A DNA stretch of 64,000 nucleotides, from contig JAJRTR010000182.1 in NCBI GenBank assembly GCA_024278215.1, positions 1-64,000 on the forward strand, given 5' to 3'. Made by a program: the position numbers and the translations under genes. This document shows positions 45,420 to 54,672 of the stretch, in pieces; the stretch's first letter is position 1; each line of letters opens with the position of its first letter. The stretch is from a bacterium. Its GTDB lineage: Bacteria; UBP15; UBA6099; JAJRTR01. Below the pieces are notes generated by a model, which ran no database searches, had not been told where the DNA came from, and saw nothing but the letters and a program-made list of their open reading frames with translations.

Positions 45420-46274
45420 TTAACCGAGATACTCATTCAGTGCATCTTTCCAGTGAGGCATCTCAATATTAAGTATACGTCTGAGTTTATCGTTGCTTAG
45501 AATTGAATTATGAGGACGCCTTGCAGGACGAGGAAAGCTATCGGTTCCGACCGGTTTTACGCTTTTCACCATGCCCGGTCTGTATTTCAGAATTTCGAGC
45601 GCAAATTCATACCATGAGCAACAACCTGAGCCGGTAATGTTGAATACACCTGAAATATCGTTTCCGGCAAGAACTTTAAAAACGATCTTCTTGATACCGG
45701 CAGCGAGATGGGCGGTGTAGGTTGGTGATCCATATTGATCATCTACAACAGAGAGCTCCTCCCGGTCTTTTGCAATGTTTATTATTGTGTCCACAAAGTT
45801 CTTTCCGCCGGTACCGTATAACCAGGAAGTTCTTAATATTATATGATTTTCACATTTTTCCGCTATCAATTTTTCGCCTTCGAGTTTGCTTTCGCCATAA
45901 ACATTGATAGGAGCGGGGTTATCTTATTCGTTGTATGGACCTTTTTTCGAACCATCGAAAATATAATCTGTACTGGTATGAATAATCATAGCATGATTTT
46001 TCTGTGCAGCAGCAGCGACATTGCCGGCCCCCTTCGCATTTACGGAAAACGCAGTGCCCCTGTTACTTTCACACGCATCCACATTCGTATATGCCGCACA
46101 ATTGATAATAACATGGGGGCTGATGTCGGAAATGACTTCTATTAAAGCGTTTTTTTCTGTTATATCCACATTATTTATGTCGAGTTGCGTTATTTCCACA
46201 TCAGTTTCCGTGAGCATTCTCACAATATCCTGCCCGAGCATACCATCTGCACCAGTTATGGCTACCCTGTGCAT
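45420..46274 (-). pseudogene. rfbD: dTDP-4-dehydrorhamnose reductase, in-frame stop
   Basis: About 284 codons of RfbD/RmlD (NADPH-dependent reduction of dTDP-4-dehydrorhamnose, last step of dTDP-L-rhamnose synthesis). The N-terminal part has G-A-D-G-M-L-G-Q-D and T-S-T-D-Y-I-F-D-G; after a TAA at 45924-45926 the same frame continues N-V-Y-G-E-S-K-L-E-G-E (with the Y-x3-K pair), L-R-T-S-W-L-Y-G and R-P-H-N-S-I-L. Only one codon is affected. It is either an inactivating mutation, an error, or a read-through case. The gene is 15 bp downstream of rfbB. Confidence 0.85.
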
Positions 46275-46289
46275 ATCGCTTCACCTGTG

Positions 46290-47306
46290 TTATCTCTCTT
46301 TATAATATTCATCAATAAACTGCTTATAATCCGCCTGCTTTTCTTTGATTTTTCTCCACCAGGGCTCATTATCAACATACCACTGAACTGTCCGTTCCAT
46401 AGCATGTTTGAAATCCAATGTCGGCTTCCAGTCGAGTTCACGCTGAATCTTTTCTGTGTTCACAGCATGTCTTTTAACATGTCCGAGTCTATCCTGAACG
46501 AATTTGATTAGAGCATCCGGCTTATTGAGATGCTGGAGGATGCAGTCAGTTATTTCAAGAATGGAGAATTCGTCACCGGTCCCGATATTAAACACCTCAC
46601 CATTATATTTATCGCCTGCCTGTATAACTCTGTCGATAGCTTCGCAGTGATCATCGACAAAGATCCAGTCCCTGGTGTTTTTCCCTGACCCATAAACCGG
46701 AAGCTTGTTGTTGTCTATTGCGTTAGTGACAAAAAGAGGGATGAGTTTTTCCGGGTACCGGAATGGACCGAAGTTATTTGAACAACGAGTAATTATGACA
46801 GGGAGATCAAATGTTGTCCAATAAGAGAAAGCCAATCTGTCCGCTCCCGCCTTGCTTGCTGCGTAAGGGCTTCGAGGCATCAGGGCATCAGTTTCCCGTG
46901 ACGGCAAATCGCCGGCATCACCGTAGACCTCATCGGTGGAAATCTGGACAAATTTGTCGATACCGTGTTCCCTGGCCGCTTCCAGCAGGCAGAATGTTCC
47001 ATAGATGTCTGTTTGTATGAAATCACCGGCGAACAGGATTGACCTGTCCACATGAGTCTCTGCAGCAAAGTTGACAATAATATCCGCCCTGGGCACCAGC
47101 CTTTTAACTATGTCCATGTCGCATATGTCACCCTGAATAAACTCATGTGCAGGATTGTCCTTGAGTCCATCAAGATTTTCGACATTTCCGGCGTATGTCA
47201 GCTTGTCGAGATTGATTATCTGAATGTCATCGTACTTATCGAGCATGTAATATACGAAATTTGAACCAATAAATCCTGCTCCACCTGTAACAAGTATGGT
47301 TTTCAT
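46290..47306 (-). CDS. rfbB: dTDP-glucose 4,6-dehydratase
   Basis: A 338-residue extended SDR, RmlB/RfbB. It converts dTDP-glucose to dTDP-4-keto-6-deoxyglucose. NAD motif T-G-G-A-G-F-I-G-S (7-15), S-T-D-E-V-Y-G-D (123-130) with the catalytic Asp and Glu, and Tyr148/Lys152 of Y-x3-K. Full length. First gene of an rfbB-rfbD pair; rfbA and rfbC are absent from the window. The base composition is AT-rich compared with genes outside 43.7-47.8 kb. GAGGAAATAA lies before the ATG. The 490-bp gap upstream (47307-47796) is AT-rich and shows no other gene. Confidence 0.95.
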   Translation of the reverse strand: MKTILVTGGAGFIGSNFVYYMLDKYDDIQIINLDKLTYAGNVENLDGLKDNPAHEFIQGDICDMDIVKRLVPRADIIVNFAAETHVDRSILFAGDFIQTDIYGTFCLLEAAREHGIDKFVQISTDEVYGDAGDLPSRETDALMPRSPYAASKAGADRLAFSYWTTFDLPVIITRCSNNFGPFRYPEKLIPLFVTNAIDNNKLPVYGSGKNTRDWIFVDDHCEAIDRVIQAGDKYNGEVFNIGTGDEFSILEITDCILQHLNKPDALIKFVQDRLGHVKRHAVNTEKIQRELDWKPTLDFKHAMERTVQWYVDNEPWWRKIKEKQADYKQFIDEYYKER

Positions 47307-47796
47307 TTATTTCCTCATCTTTCTCTTCGCTCAATACGGTTGTTCACAGTATGCAGGTTTGTCCATAATCCATTCGCTGCAAATGTATATTTCGTGATTT
47401 TTACTGTGTCCGATATTTATATTTCGCTTCAATTCGCTTTCATGCAATTATTTCGGCTTTCCTCGTATCGGCCCTGACCTGTACCGCCGATCCCTGTTCG
47501 TTCTTTTTACCAAATATGCCTTTATTCATAGTCATTTCAGTGTTTTTGTTCAGGCATTATATATCCTGTTTTCCGTTTATGGTTGTCGTAACATGTATAA
47601 CTGCCTTATAGATATATTGCATACAATAGCGGCATGATGCAACAGTAATCATTAAAAAGTACGTTCATATTGAGTGTCTCCGTACTGTTTGTGGTGTCCG
47701 GTGAATAAGTGGATAATGTCTTCACGCGACAGTAAGTGTTCGCCGATTCTATTTTCTGTGAACAGTTGCGATTTTCAGAGGAGCAACACCTGCTTT

Positions 47797-50292
47797 TCAC
47801 GGTTTCCAGTCGACGGGAGAAACGATAAAGTGTGAAGCGATAAGAGGAAAAACAGGCCCGTCTATACCGCTTGATATCCAGACACTACCGATATAATCGA
47901 AGGCCATAGTGTTGTCGTCTTTGCCCCATGTCAACGAACTCAACGGCAGATTCCGTCCGTCAGGGCGCGTGAAATGTTTTTCATCGATAACACCGGATTC
48001 AATGTCCGCGACATAAAAAGTTGAAACTCCGGAAATCGAATCGTAGATGAGCAGTTTGGAGCCGGAAGGCGAAAACTCGATTGCAGGGCTCCTGAATTGC
48101 TGGAAGCTGACCGGATAGTCTTTCTTCCTGTCCCTGAATGGGAGCGAGTCGTAGGAAAAAGCGCCGCTTTCGGGGTCCAGCCGGACAATGCAAAGGCCGG
48201 AGAAAAGCATATTATCCGGGCAATCACGAGGTATGATCACAATTGAATCGCCGGAAGGGTCCCAGTCGTAACTGCTGAAATCAAGTTCACTCGTTGTAAC
48301 CTGGACCTGGAGCGTTTCCATATTTATAACCCGCAGATTCCGAGTTATGCCTGAGGATATCTCGACGACACTAACATATTTCCCCGACGGCGAGAACTCA
48401 GGACTTTTGAGCGGATTTTTTGTCCTGAAGACTGTGCCGCGCAGCGCCGTGGCGAACTCGTAAACATAGAGCCCGACGTTCTCGAGGTCCCAGTTTATAT
48501 AAACCATTCTCGTCGAATCTCTGCTGACACAGGGCTGCGACCCCTTGAAAAGTTTCTGATAGTACGAATTTTCGGGATTGAAGCGCCATATCCAGTGGTT
48601 CTGATCCTCGAAATAGAATCTGCCGCTGACTTTCTTTCTTAAAGCCGCAAGTTTGAGAAATGAAAAGTCTTTCACCGGCAACTCGTCGAGCCCGAAAAAG
48701 ACAATTTCTTTTTCAAGAGAAGTCGAAGGAAGCGGGAGCGGAGAAAGCGCACCTTCCACGGGGACCGTATTATTTTTCACTGCGAGGCGGTCTGCGAAGG
48801 AACCTTCTGTTATCCAACTTTTCTTTTTTTCAGCATTCAAAGGCTCGGCATCCATGATTTTAGTTTCCACGGATTTTGTTTTTTCGACTTTTCTTTCTTT
48901 TGCCGCTGCTTGTACAAGTTCTTTAGTCGCCTGTTTTACCGGTTTCGCCGGAATCTCTTTTTCTTGTTTGGAATTGTTATTTTCCTTCTTCACAACAGTT
49001 TCCGGGACTTCCGCTTTTCCATTTTTCTTTTCAGACGACACCGGATTTACAGTAATTTTTGTCCCGGGCGCCGATGATTCGTTGTTTCCGGCCATTCTGT
49101 CGCTTTTGGTGTCGGGAGGTCTTCCGCCGGTGTTCCTGCTGAAATTATTTGAACTTGCCGACGCGGCGGACTGCCCCATATCCACAGCTCTGGAGATAGT
49201 GATTCGTGTTTCGGCATTTGAAGTTTCCGCACCTGCCGTCCCTGTGGCCGTGGGTGTGGGCGGCACATCTGTGAGCGGCACCGGCCGGGCGGATATTGTG
49301 GTACCGACATGCTGCGTCGCAGTTGCGATTACGATCCCGGGTGCGGCGGCATGTAAAGATGTGGATGCCGTTGCTGTTTCTGTTGTGGTAGCATCTGTAG
49401 TGATAGTCGACGTTGCGATTGCAGGTGTGGCCGCAGTCGCCGCGGCAGGTACGGGGTGTGCGGGGGTGTTTATCAGTGTTTCTTTCGCCGCCTGAAAGTC
49501 GGACAGTTTGCCTATATCATTTTCGAGGTATTCGAGATTCTGCGCGAGAACCTCGTTATCCGGATTCAGGTGGACCGCCTGCCGCATAGCGTCGAGCGCC
49601 TTTCGGTACTTGCCGAGCTTGTAGTATGCGAACGAAAGATTATTGTAAGCGATGTCGGATTGGGGGGCGAGAGAAACAGCCATGAGCAGCGAGTCCGCCG
49701 CTTCCCGATAGCGACCGAGACTCACAAGCGCGACACCTTCGTTGAGACGGCTCTCGGCACTCGTTTCATCAATAGAAACAGCATAATGGAAGTGTTCGAG
49801 CGCCTCGCTGTCCCTGCCGAGTTCCTGGAGTGCCCTGCCGAGCAGGTTGCGGATCATCACCGAATCCGGATTGCGCTCCAGCGCGCGCTGATAGTAATCG
49901 GCGGCCTCGTTCCATTTTTCGAGATCATACGAAATGTTGCCGAGTGAAATGAGTATCCCTTCGTTTTCCGGGTCCATATCGAGCGCTTTTCTGTAAATGT
50001 ACGCGGCTTCTTTATAGCGTTCGAGACTCGCAAGCGCCTCTGCTTTCATCAGCTCCAGTTCGAGAGTGCCGATGCCTTCTTTCTCGATCTCTTCAATAAT
50101 CGAAAGTGCGTCGTCGTATTCGGACATCAGCATCTTTTCGTTTGCGCTGTCTATTTTACTGCTCAGCAAAGGATCATCGGCAACAGTGGTGGCGCCCGAT
50201 GCAGCAGCGGCAGAGGCGGGTGGTACTGAATACATACACACAGCCGCAAACGCGAGAGCTGTAGATACAAAAATAATTACAATAGTTTTCAT
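47797..50292 (-). CDS. Exported TPR/TolB-propeller protein
   Basis: An 831-residue exported protein. After a signal peptide (about residues 1-28), residues 35-270 contain about six TPR motifs (typical A-L-x-x-A-L-D-M-D-P-E-N and A-L-D-A-M-R-Q-A-V-H-L-N-P-D-N). Then a long Ala/Thr/Ser-rich and Lys-rich low-complexity linker (about 270-520), and a C-terminal WD40/TolB-like propeller (S-P-S-G-K-Y-V-S-V-V; S-P-S-G-S-K-L-L-I-Y). It is likely a periplasmic scaffold for protein complexes at the envelope. Ribosome binding site GGAAAAGAGAAG. Upstream of the secreted 50.4 kb gene by about 60 bp, possibly one operon. Confidence 0.8.
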   Translation of the reverse strand: MKTIVIIFVSTALAFAAVCMYSVPPASAAAASGATTVADDPLLSSKIDSANEKMLMSEYDDALSIIEEIEKEGIGTLELELMKAEALASLERYKEAAYIYRKALDMDPENEGILISLGNISYDLEKWNEAADYYQRALERNPDSVMIRNLLGRALQELGRDSEALEHFHYAVSIDETSAESRLNEGVALVSLGRYREAADSLLMAVSLAPQSDIAYNNLSFAYYKLGKYRKALDAMRQAVHLNPDNEVLAQNLEYLENDIGKLSDFQAAKETLINTPAHPVPAAATAATPAIATSTITTDATTTETATASTSLHAAAPGIVIATATQHVGTTISARPVPLTDVPPTPTATGTAGAETSNAETRITISRAVDMGQSAASASSNNFSRNTGGRPPDTKSDRMAGNNESSAPGTKITVNPVSSEKKNGKAEVPETVVKKENNNSKQEKEIPAKPVKQATKELVQAAAKERKVEKTKSVETKIMDAEPLNAEKKKSWITEGSFADRLAVKNNTVPVEGALSPLPLPSTSLEKEIVFFGLDELPVKDFSFLKLAALRKKVSGRFYFEDQNHWIWRFNPENSYYQKLFKGSQPCVSRDSTRMVYINWDLENVGLYVYEFATALRGTVFRTKNPLKSPEFSPSGKYVSVVEISSGITRNLRVINMETLQVQVTTSELDFSSYDWDPSGDSIVIIPRDCPDNMLFSGLCIVRLDPESGAFSYDSLPFRDRKKDYPVSFQQFRSPAIEFSPSGSKLLIYDSISGVSTFYVADIESGVIDEKHFTRPDGRNLPLSSLTWGKDDNTMAFDYIGSVWISSGIDGPVFPLIASHFIVSPVDWKP

Positions 50293-50352
50293 CTTCTCTT
50301 TTCCATCCAGGTGTCCAAAAGAAAGACACCGGATTCCCGCGCGCGCCGGCGC

Positions 50353-51603
50353 TCAGAAGAATTTCGCCGTGTTCGCCATGGCCTGGTACTGACTGAACAG
50401 CCTTGGATACTCATCTTTCAATCCTGTAAAGGAAATTATGTATTGTATGCCGTTCGATTTAGTAATAATCATGTACTGTTGCGAAACAAGTTGCTTATCA
50501 GCACCGGACTTTGCGCTGTTTGTCCCGCCGTTTTGTATAAGGTCGTTGTACTTATGCTCCGATATGATTTTGTATGCCTGCAAACCGTTGAAGTCGAACT
50601 GTTGTTTCGAGTTTATTTTATAGCCGGCCTGTTCGAGCAGTTTTTCGCTTCCGGCTATAAGTTCGCCGAGAGCGGAGGAGGCGCCGGAAGGGCTGAGTGT
50701 GCGGCACACCACATTGAGCCCCGAACCCTTCAGCGCGGTTTCATCTTTCTTTCGCACGCTGACCTGTAGCGAATTGCGCCCTTTTCTTACGACGAATTTC
50801 CATGTGTCGTCAGGCCGCCTGATAGAAAAGCGCCACTTGTAATTTATGTAAGTATCATCTTCGACAACAGCGTTTTCGATCACTTCTTCCGGCTCGTCCG
50901 CGGCACCGTTGCCGGATGTCGGGCGAGACTTTGCGCCGGGCCGCGTATCTTTGAAAATAAGCATTCTGTACAATTCGGAAAACTGCCTTTGTGAGACAAC
51001 CGCTTCGGATTTCGCTTTGGGGCGGTTGTATTTCTCCAGCATTTTTCCGATGCCGCCGAAGCCCGTGTTCAACTCGTAAGCCTGCATGAAATTCTTTCGC
51101 GCCATCCAGTAATATTCCTCCGCGCTTACCCCCGGGATGTCGTTCAGATTTGCCTTCAGGCGGTCCAGGCCGACACCGACAAGAAAAAACGTGTCCGCGA
51201 TTGATTGTTTCTCGAGCCGCTGCTGGGCGAGTGTGATCGCCCTGTTGAAAAATGAAACCGCCTCATCGGTGCAGTTTACAATTAAAGCGGAAGAGTCGCC
51301 GGTCTGCTGCAAGAAAGAATAAGGGCACATGCGGACATAATTATATCCGATTGCAAGTGTGAAAAGCGTGCGTTTGTGGATGTCGTCAATGTTTTCAATG
51401 GTGACACCGAGGTTCCCGAGCACTCTGTGGGCCCGGGCGAAATTCTCCGGCTTTCCGAGAGTGATGCCGTCTTCGATAATGCCTTTCGCGAATTCAAGTT
51501 CCTTCGATACCTGACGGACCGAAGGGGCGGCAGCCGCTGAAACGCCGGTAAGAAACAAGAAAACTGTAAAAAACACTATTGTGTATTTGATATAATATGT
51601 CAC
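50353..51603 (-). CDS. Exported protein with PsbP/MOG1-like C-terminal domain
   Basis: A 416-residue exported protein. A signal peptide of about 26 residues, a helical middle part with D-E-A-V-S-F-F-N-R-A-I-T-L-A-Q-Q-R-L (TPR-like), then a beta-rich C-terminal half with W-R-F-S-I-R-R-P-D-D-T-W-K-F and a late Y-M-I-I-T-K-S-N-G-I-Q-Y-I-I-S-F like PsbP/MOG1 (DUF1795) folds. I cannot name a function. It starts at GTG 51603 without a good ribosome binding site; no better internal start exists before the signal segment. It lies on the same strand as the TPR/propeller gene. Confidence 0.65.
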   Translation of the reverse strand: MTYYIKYTIVFFTVFLFLTGVSAAAAPSVRQVSKELEFAKGIIEDGITLGKPENFARAHRVLGNLGVTIENIDDIHKRTLFTLAIGYNYVRMCPYSFLQQTGDSSALIVNCTDEAVSFFNRAITLAQQRLEKQSIADTFFLVGVGLDRLKANLNDIPGVSAEEYYWMARKNFMQAYELNTGFGGIGKMLEKYNRPKAKSEAVVSQRQFSELYRMLIFKDTRPGAKSRPTSGNGAADEPEEVIENAVVEDDTYINYKWRFSIRRPDDTWKFVVRKGRNSLQVSVRKKDETALKGSGLNVVCRTLSPSGASSALGELIAGSEKLLEQAGYKINSKQQFDFNGLQAYKIISEHKYNDLIQNGGTNSAKSGADKQLVSQQYMIITKSNGIQYIISFTGLKDEYPRLFSQYQAMANTAKFF

Positions 51604-51718
51604 GGTTCAATTCTAAAATATACCCATTCATTTAGCAACATCCGGAGCTTTTGAAAATTTTAAATATAGCTTTCGAGCAATCCCGGTGTGTCCCATAACC
51701 TGCCTGTGTTCAGCAAAG

Positions 51719-51767
51719 CAGCCGATTGCAGCAGACCGCAGCGGGCGCGGAATTCTGCAATCAACTC
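51719..51767. repeat. Degenerate R1-like element
   Basis: A 49-bp piece with GCCGATTGCAG near its left and TTCTGCAATCAACTC at its right, reminiscent of R1 termini. The similarity is weak. The remainder of 51604-51925 has only the candidate promoter below. Confidence 0.3.
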
Positions 51768-51774
51768 AAACATA

Positions 51775-51801
51775 TTGACTTGTGTAAGCGTTGAATATAA
51801 C
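51775..51801 (+). promoter_or_regulatory. Weak promoter candidate
   Basis: TTGACT at 51775-51780 and TATAAC at 51796-51801 with a short 15-bp spacer, about 125 bp upstream of the cyclic nucleotide-binding domain gene. The spacer is below optimum. Confidence 0.3.
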
Positions 51802-51925
51802 ATTATTATCAGTAGGCGTGTGGCGAATTGCAATTCGCATATAGATCAGGGGAGAAGGTTTTCGTTTTTCAAATATGAACTGCGGGAATACCTGTAACCG
51901 GAAAACGCGCGACAGGAGGCACACG

Positions 51926-52411
51926 GTGGACATAAACGAGACTATAGAAATTTTAAAAACCTGCCAGGTGTTTGATGGATTGGGGCGCTCTGAACTAAGG
52001 AAGATCGCCGAAGGCTGCGTCATACAGTCAGTCCCCATGGGGACAACGATCATCGAAGAAAACGATCCGCCGAAGGGAACTCTGTATTTTATCAAATACG
52101 GAGATCTGGCAGTCAGCACAGGGCAGATCGATATCGAGAACGCCGAAGTGAAAGATGAATCTCTCATTACGACACTCGGCCCCGGAGACGCCTTCGGAGA
52201 AATCGCTCTCGTCGACGAAATGCCCCATTCGGCAACTGTGAGAACTATTTCCGACGCGGCCATATTGCATCTTCCGGCACGCTTCCTTCACAACCTTTGC
52301 GAACAAGAACCGACAATCGGTCTTGTTGTCTACAGAAATCTCGCAAAGATAATATGCACCAGGTTGCGGATGTCAAATTTTTCTACCAAGCATTTCTGGT
52401 TCAGTGATTGA
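51926..52411 (+). CDS. Cyclic nucleotide-binding domain protein without HTH
   Basis: A 161-residue single cNMP-binding (CRP N-terminal-like) domain. The phosphate-binding cassette reads F-G-E-I-A-L-V-D-E-M-P-H-S-A-T-V (90-105), in which the conserved Arg before S-A-T-V is His101. The loss of this Arg argues against cAMP binding by the normal mode. No DNA-binding helix-turn-helix follows, so it is not a transcription factor of the CRP type. The start GTG at 51926 was chosen because AGGAGG lies 6 nt upstream; the longer frame from 51875 lacks support. It is followed closely by the TIM-barrel gene. Confidence 0.85.
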   Translation: MDINETIEILKTCQVFDGLGRSELRKIAEGCVIQSVPMGTTIIEENDPPKGTLYFIKYGDLAVSTGQIDIENAEVKDESLITTLGPGDAFGEIALVDEMPHSATVRTISDAAILHLPARFLHNLCEQEPTIGLVVYRNLAKIICTRLRMSNFSTKHFWFSD

Positions 52412-52450
52412 ACCGATCGTTTTCATTTGGTGCCTGGAGAACAATCCATC

Positions 52451-53257
52451 ATGAAAATAAGCATGGCAGTGTCCACTCCGGACGCCGAATTCAGCGCACT
52501 TGCTCTGAAAGGTGATTATCCGGATATTTTCGATCTGCTCCAGCGGTGCGGTTATGACGGCGCCGAGCTTGCAGTCCGCGACCCCGACGCAGTCGAGCCG
52601 GACGAACTCGAAACACTCCTGAAACAATATGAACTGACACTTCCGGCAATAGGCACGGGAAGAGCATTCGGCGAAGACGGACTGTCTTTCTCTTCACCCG
52701 ATGAAAAAATCAGGCGGGCCGCTGTCGAACGAATATTGAAACATATTGATTTCGCCCGCAGATTCGATTCGCTCATTATCATCGGTCTGATAGTCGGCAG
52801 GTCCGAGCGAACGGAAGTCAACGAAGCGCGGGCCGCGGCCTGCCTGGCGGAATGCGCGCGATATGCCGCGCAACAGAATGTCCGGCTCGCTGTCGAACCG
52901 ATAAACAGGTACGAAACGAATTTCATTATTACTGTCGATGACTGCCTCTCCTTCCTCGACCGCGCAGGGGAAGAATCCTGCGGCTTGCTTTTCGACACAT
53001 TCCATGCCAATATCGAGGAAGCTTCAATAACGGACAGCATCAGGGCCGCCGGAGACAGGATCGTGCATGTACATGTGGCCGACAGCAACAGGCACTATCC
53101 GGGCGCGGGCCACACGGATTTCCGGGCCATCATCGACACATTGCGCGACATCGGCTACGACGGTTACCTCTCCGCGGAAATTCTGCCCCTGCCCGATCCT
53201 GAAACCGCTGTCGAAAACAATGCCGCATTTCTTAAAGCGATCCTGGACACAGGCTGA
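52451..53257 (+). CDS. Xylose isomerase-like TIM-barrel sugar epimerase
   Basis: A 268-residue TIM-barrel protein of the AP endonuclease 2/xylose isomerase-like family (PF01261). Metal-ligand-like motifs: V-E-P-I-N-R, L-L-F-D-T-F-H-A-N, H-V-H-V-A-D-S and A-E-I near the end. Such enzymes isomerise or epimerise sugars such as D-tagatose or hydroxypyruvate derivatives. The substrate is unknown. GGAGAA lies before the ATG at 52451. Same-strand neighbour of the cyclic nucleotide-binding domain gene by 40 bp. Confidence 0.88.
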   Translation: MKISMAVSTPDAEFSALALKGDYPDIFDLLQRCGYDGAELAVRDPDAVEPDELETLLKQYELTLPAIGTGRAFGEDGLSFSSPDEKIRRAAVERILKHIDFARRFDSLIIIGLIVGRSERTEVNEARAAACLAECARYAAQQNVRLAVEPINRYETNFIITVDDCLSFLDRAGEESCGLLFDTFHANIEEASITDSIRAAGDRIVHVHVADSNRHYPGAGHTDFRAIIDTLRDIGYDGYLSAEILPLPDPETAVENNAAFLKAILDTG

Positions 53258-53381
53258 ACAGGTCGCGAAAAGAAATATAAACGGTGCGGCGCCGGGAAAG
53301 CGGAATGCTTTCGCCCGGGATGCACACACCGGCCGCATCGCTGAAGATCGATAAAAGATCACCGAAAGTTGTATTCCGAAA

Positions 53382-53699
53382 ATGGTAAATCAACAGTTGC
53401 TGAACGGATCGCCGGAAGTTATGATGATCCTGTTTGTGCTGAGCATCGCTGTATCTCTGATCGCTGTTCTTGTCGCTCTCGATTCGCAGGATCGCGGCAA
53501 GAGTAAAACACACAGCATCTTATGGTTTTTCGCGATACAACTTTTCGCGCCGGCCGCCCTGGTGTATCTCGCTGTCAGAAACAGGGGTAAGGCTCAGGCC
53601 CGAAACGCGAAAGCAATAGAAACCTTTAACTGTCCATATTGCAATGCACCCTATCATGAGGGGGACAGAATGTGTTCCCAGTGCGGGAGAATCCTTTAA
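53382..53699 (+). CDS. Membrane protein with C-terminal zinc ribbon
   Basis: A 105-residue protein with two hydrophobic segments (about 13-32 and 46-65) and a C-terminal zinc ribbon C-P-Y-C ... C-S-Q-C (84-102). It resembles small zinc-ribbon membrane proteins of unknown function. The ATG has only a weak ribosome binding site. Its stop is 4 bp before the next start, so the downstream TIM-barrel gene is likely coupled. Confidence 0.65.
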   Translation: MVNQQLLNGSPEVMMILFVLSIAVSLIAVLVALDSQDRGKSKTHSILWFFAIQLFAPAALVYLAVRNRGKAQARNAKAIETFNCPYCNAPYHEGDRMCSQCGRIL

Positions 53700-53703
53700 G
53701 ATA

Positions 53704-54618
53704 ATGAAACAGCTTGGAATGGTACTGGCTCACACGGCCGGAATAAAGAGGTTGCTCGAATATAATCTTGAAAGAGCCGAACTTATCATATTCAACGCCT
53801 CGGAGAAAAAAGAACTGATGCGTTTCATGGAAGACGCCCCGGTTACCGTCAGCGGCCATTGCCCGATCTTCATACCTGAACATTACCACGAGAATCCGCT
53901 GCTCGCTTCACTTCTCGATTTCGACCGGGAGCGCAGGTTCGCCGGGCTCGAACTGATGAAGCAGGCTGCCCGCGACGCCGCGGAACTCGGCGCGGAATAT
54001 GTCGTTGTACACACCCAGCGCCCCGAACACTTCGGCGGCGCCAACCCCGATGAGGCAACACGCGACGAGGCGCTGGATATTCTCATGCGGAGTTGCGACA
54101 TCCTGATGGACTATTACTACGAATTCGGTGTCCCTTTCTATCTCGAAAACCAGATGGACAATGCTGTTTTTAACAGAGCGCAGGATTATATTAAGTTACT
54201 GGAGAAATTTCCCGATTTCGGTTTTTGCCTCGACATAGGACACCTTGACATGGATTCGAGGAAATTCGGATTCTCGTTCTTGGAATTCATCGAGCAGATG
54301 CTGCCGTTCATCAAGGCGGTTCATCTGCAAAACTCGAATTCGGCCGAGTCGGATTTCAACGGGCGACACTGGAAAATCCCCGTGCATCCCGATCAGAAGA
54401 CAGAAGACGGCTGGCAGGACATCGAGGGAATCCTGAAGAAAATCCTCGGGCACAACAGGGATTGCGTAATAAATTTCGAAGCCCGGCCCGACGAAATTCA
54501 CGGCTTCGACTACATGCGCGAAGGCATAATGTGGATCAAAAATCTCATGCCGCACATACTCAGGGAAATTGACAACAGCAATGAAGCATTGTGTCGTGTC
54601 AACGGTAAAAAGAAGTAA
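53704..54618 (+). CDS. Second TIM-barrel isomerase/epimerase-like protein
   Basis: A 304-residue protein of the same superfamily (PF01261) as the 52.5 kb gene, with H-C-P-I-F-I-P, V-V-V-H-T-Q-R, F-C-L-D-I-G-H-L-D-M-D, K-A-V-H-L-Q-N-S-N and N-F-E-A-R-P, giving Glu/Asp/His metal ligands. The substrate is unknown. The C-terminal C-R-V-N-G-K-K-K and the TAA match the left end of repeat R4 (54589-54618), so the tail is repeat-derived. The start at 53704 is inferred because the preceding gene ends 4 bp upstream. Confidence 0.85.
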   Translation: MKQLGMVLAHTAGIKRLLEYNLERAELIIFNASEKKELMRFMEDAPVTVSGHCPIFIPEHYHENPLLASLLDFDRERRFAGLELMKQAARDAAELGAEYVVVHTQRPEHFGGANPDEATRDEALDILMRSCDILMDYYYEFGVPFYLENQMDNAVFNRAQDYIKLLEKFPDFGFCLDIGHLDMDSRKFGFSFLEFIEQMLPFIKAVHLQNSNSAESDFNGRHWKIPVHPDQKTEDGWQDIEGILKKILGHNRDCVINFEARPDEIHGFDYMREGIMWIKNLMPHILREIDNSNEALCRVNGKKK

Positions 54619-54672
54619 GTGTATGATTCTGCTACGGTCGGTTCCCCATATTTCACCATTGCGGGCTATTCA
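54619..54672. repeat. R1 and R3 end fragments
   Basis: 54622-54642 matches an internal piece of R1 (GATTCTGCTACGGTCGG), and 54643-54672 a R3-type palindrome end (CCATATTTCACCATTGCGGG). They lie between two convergent genes. Confidence 0.45.
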
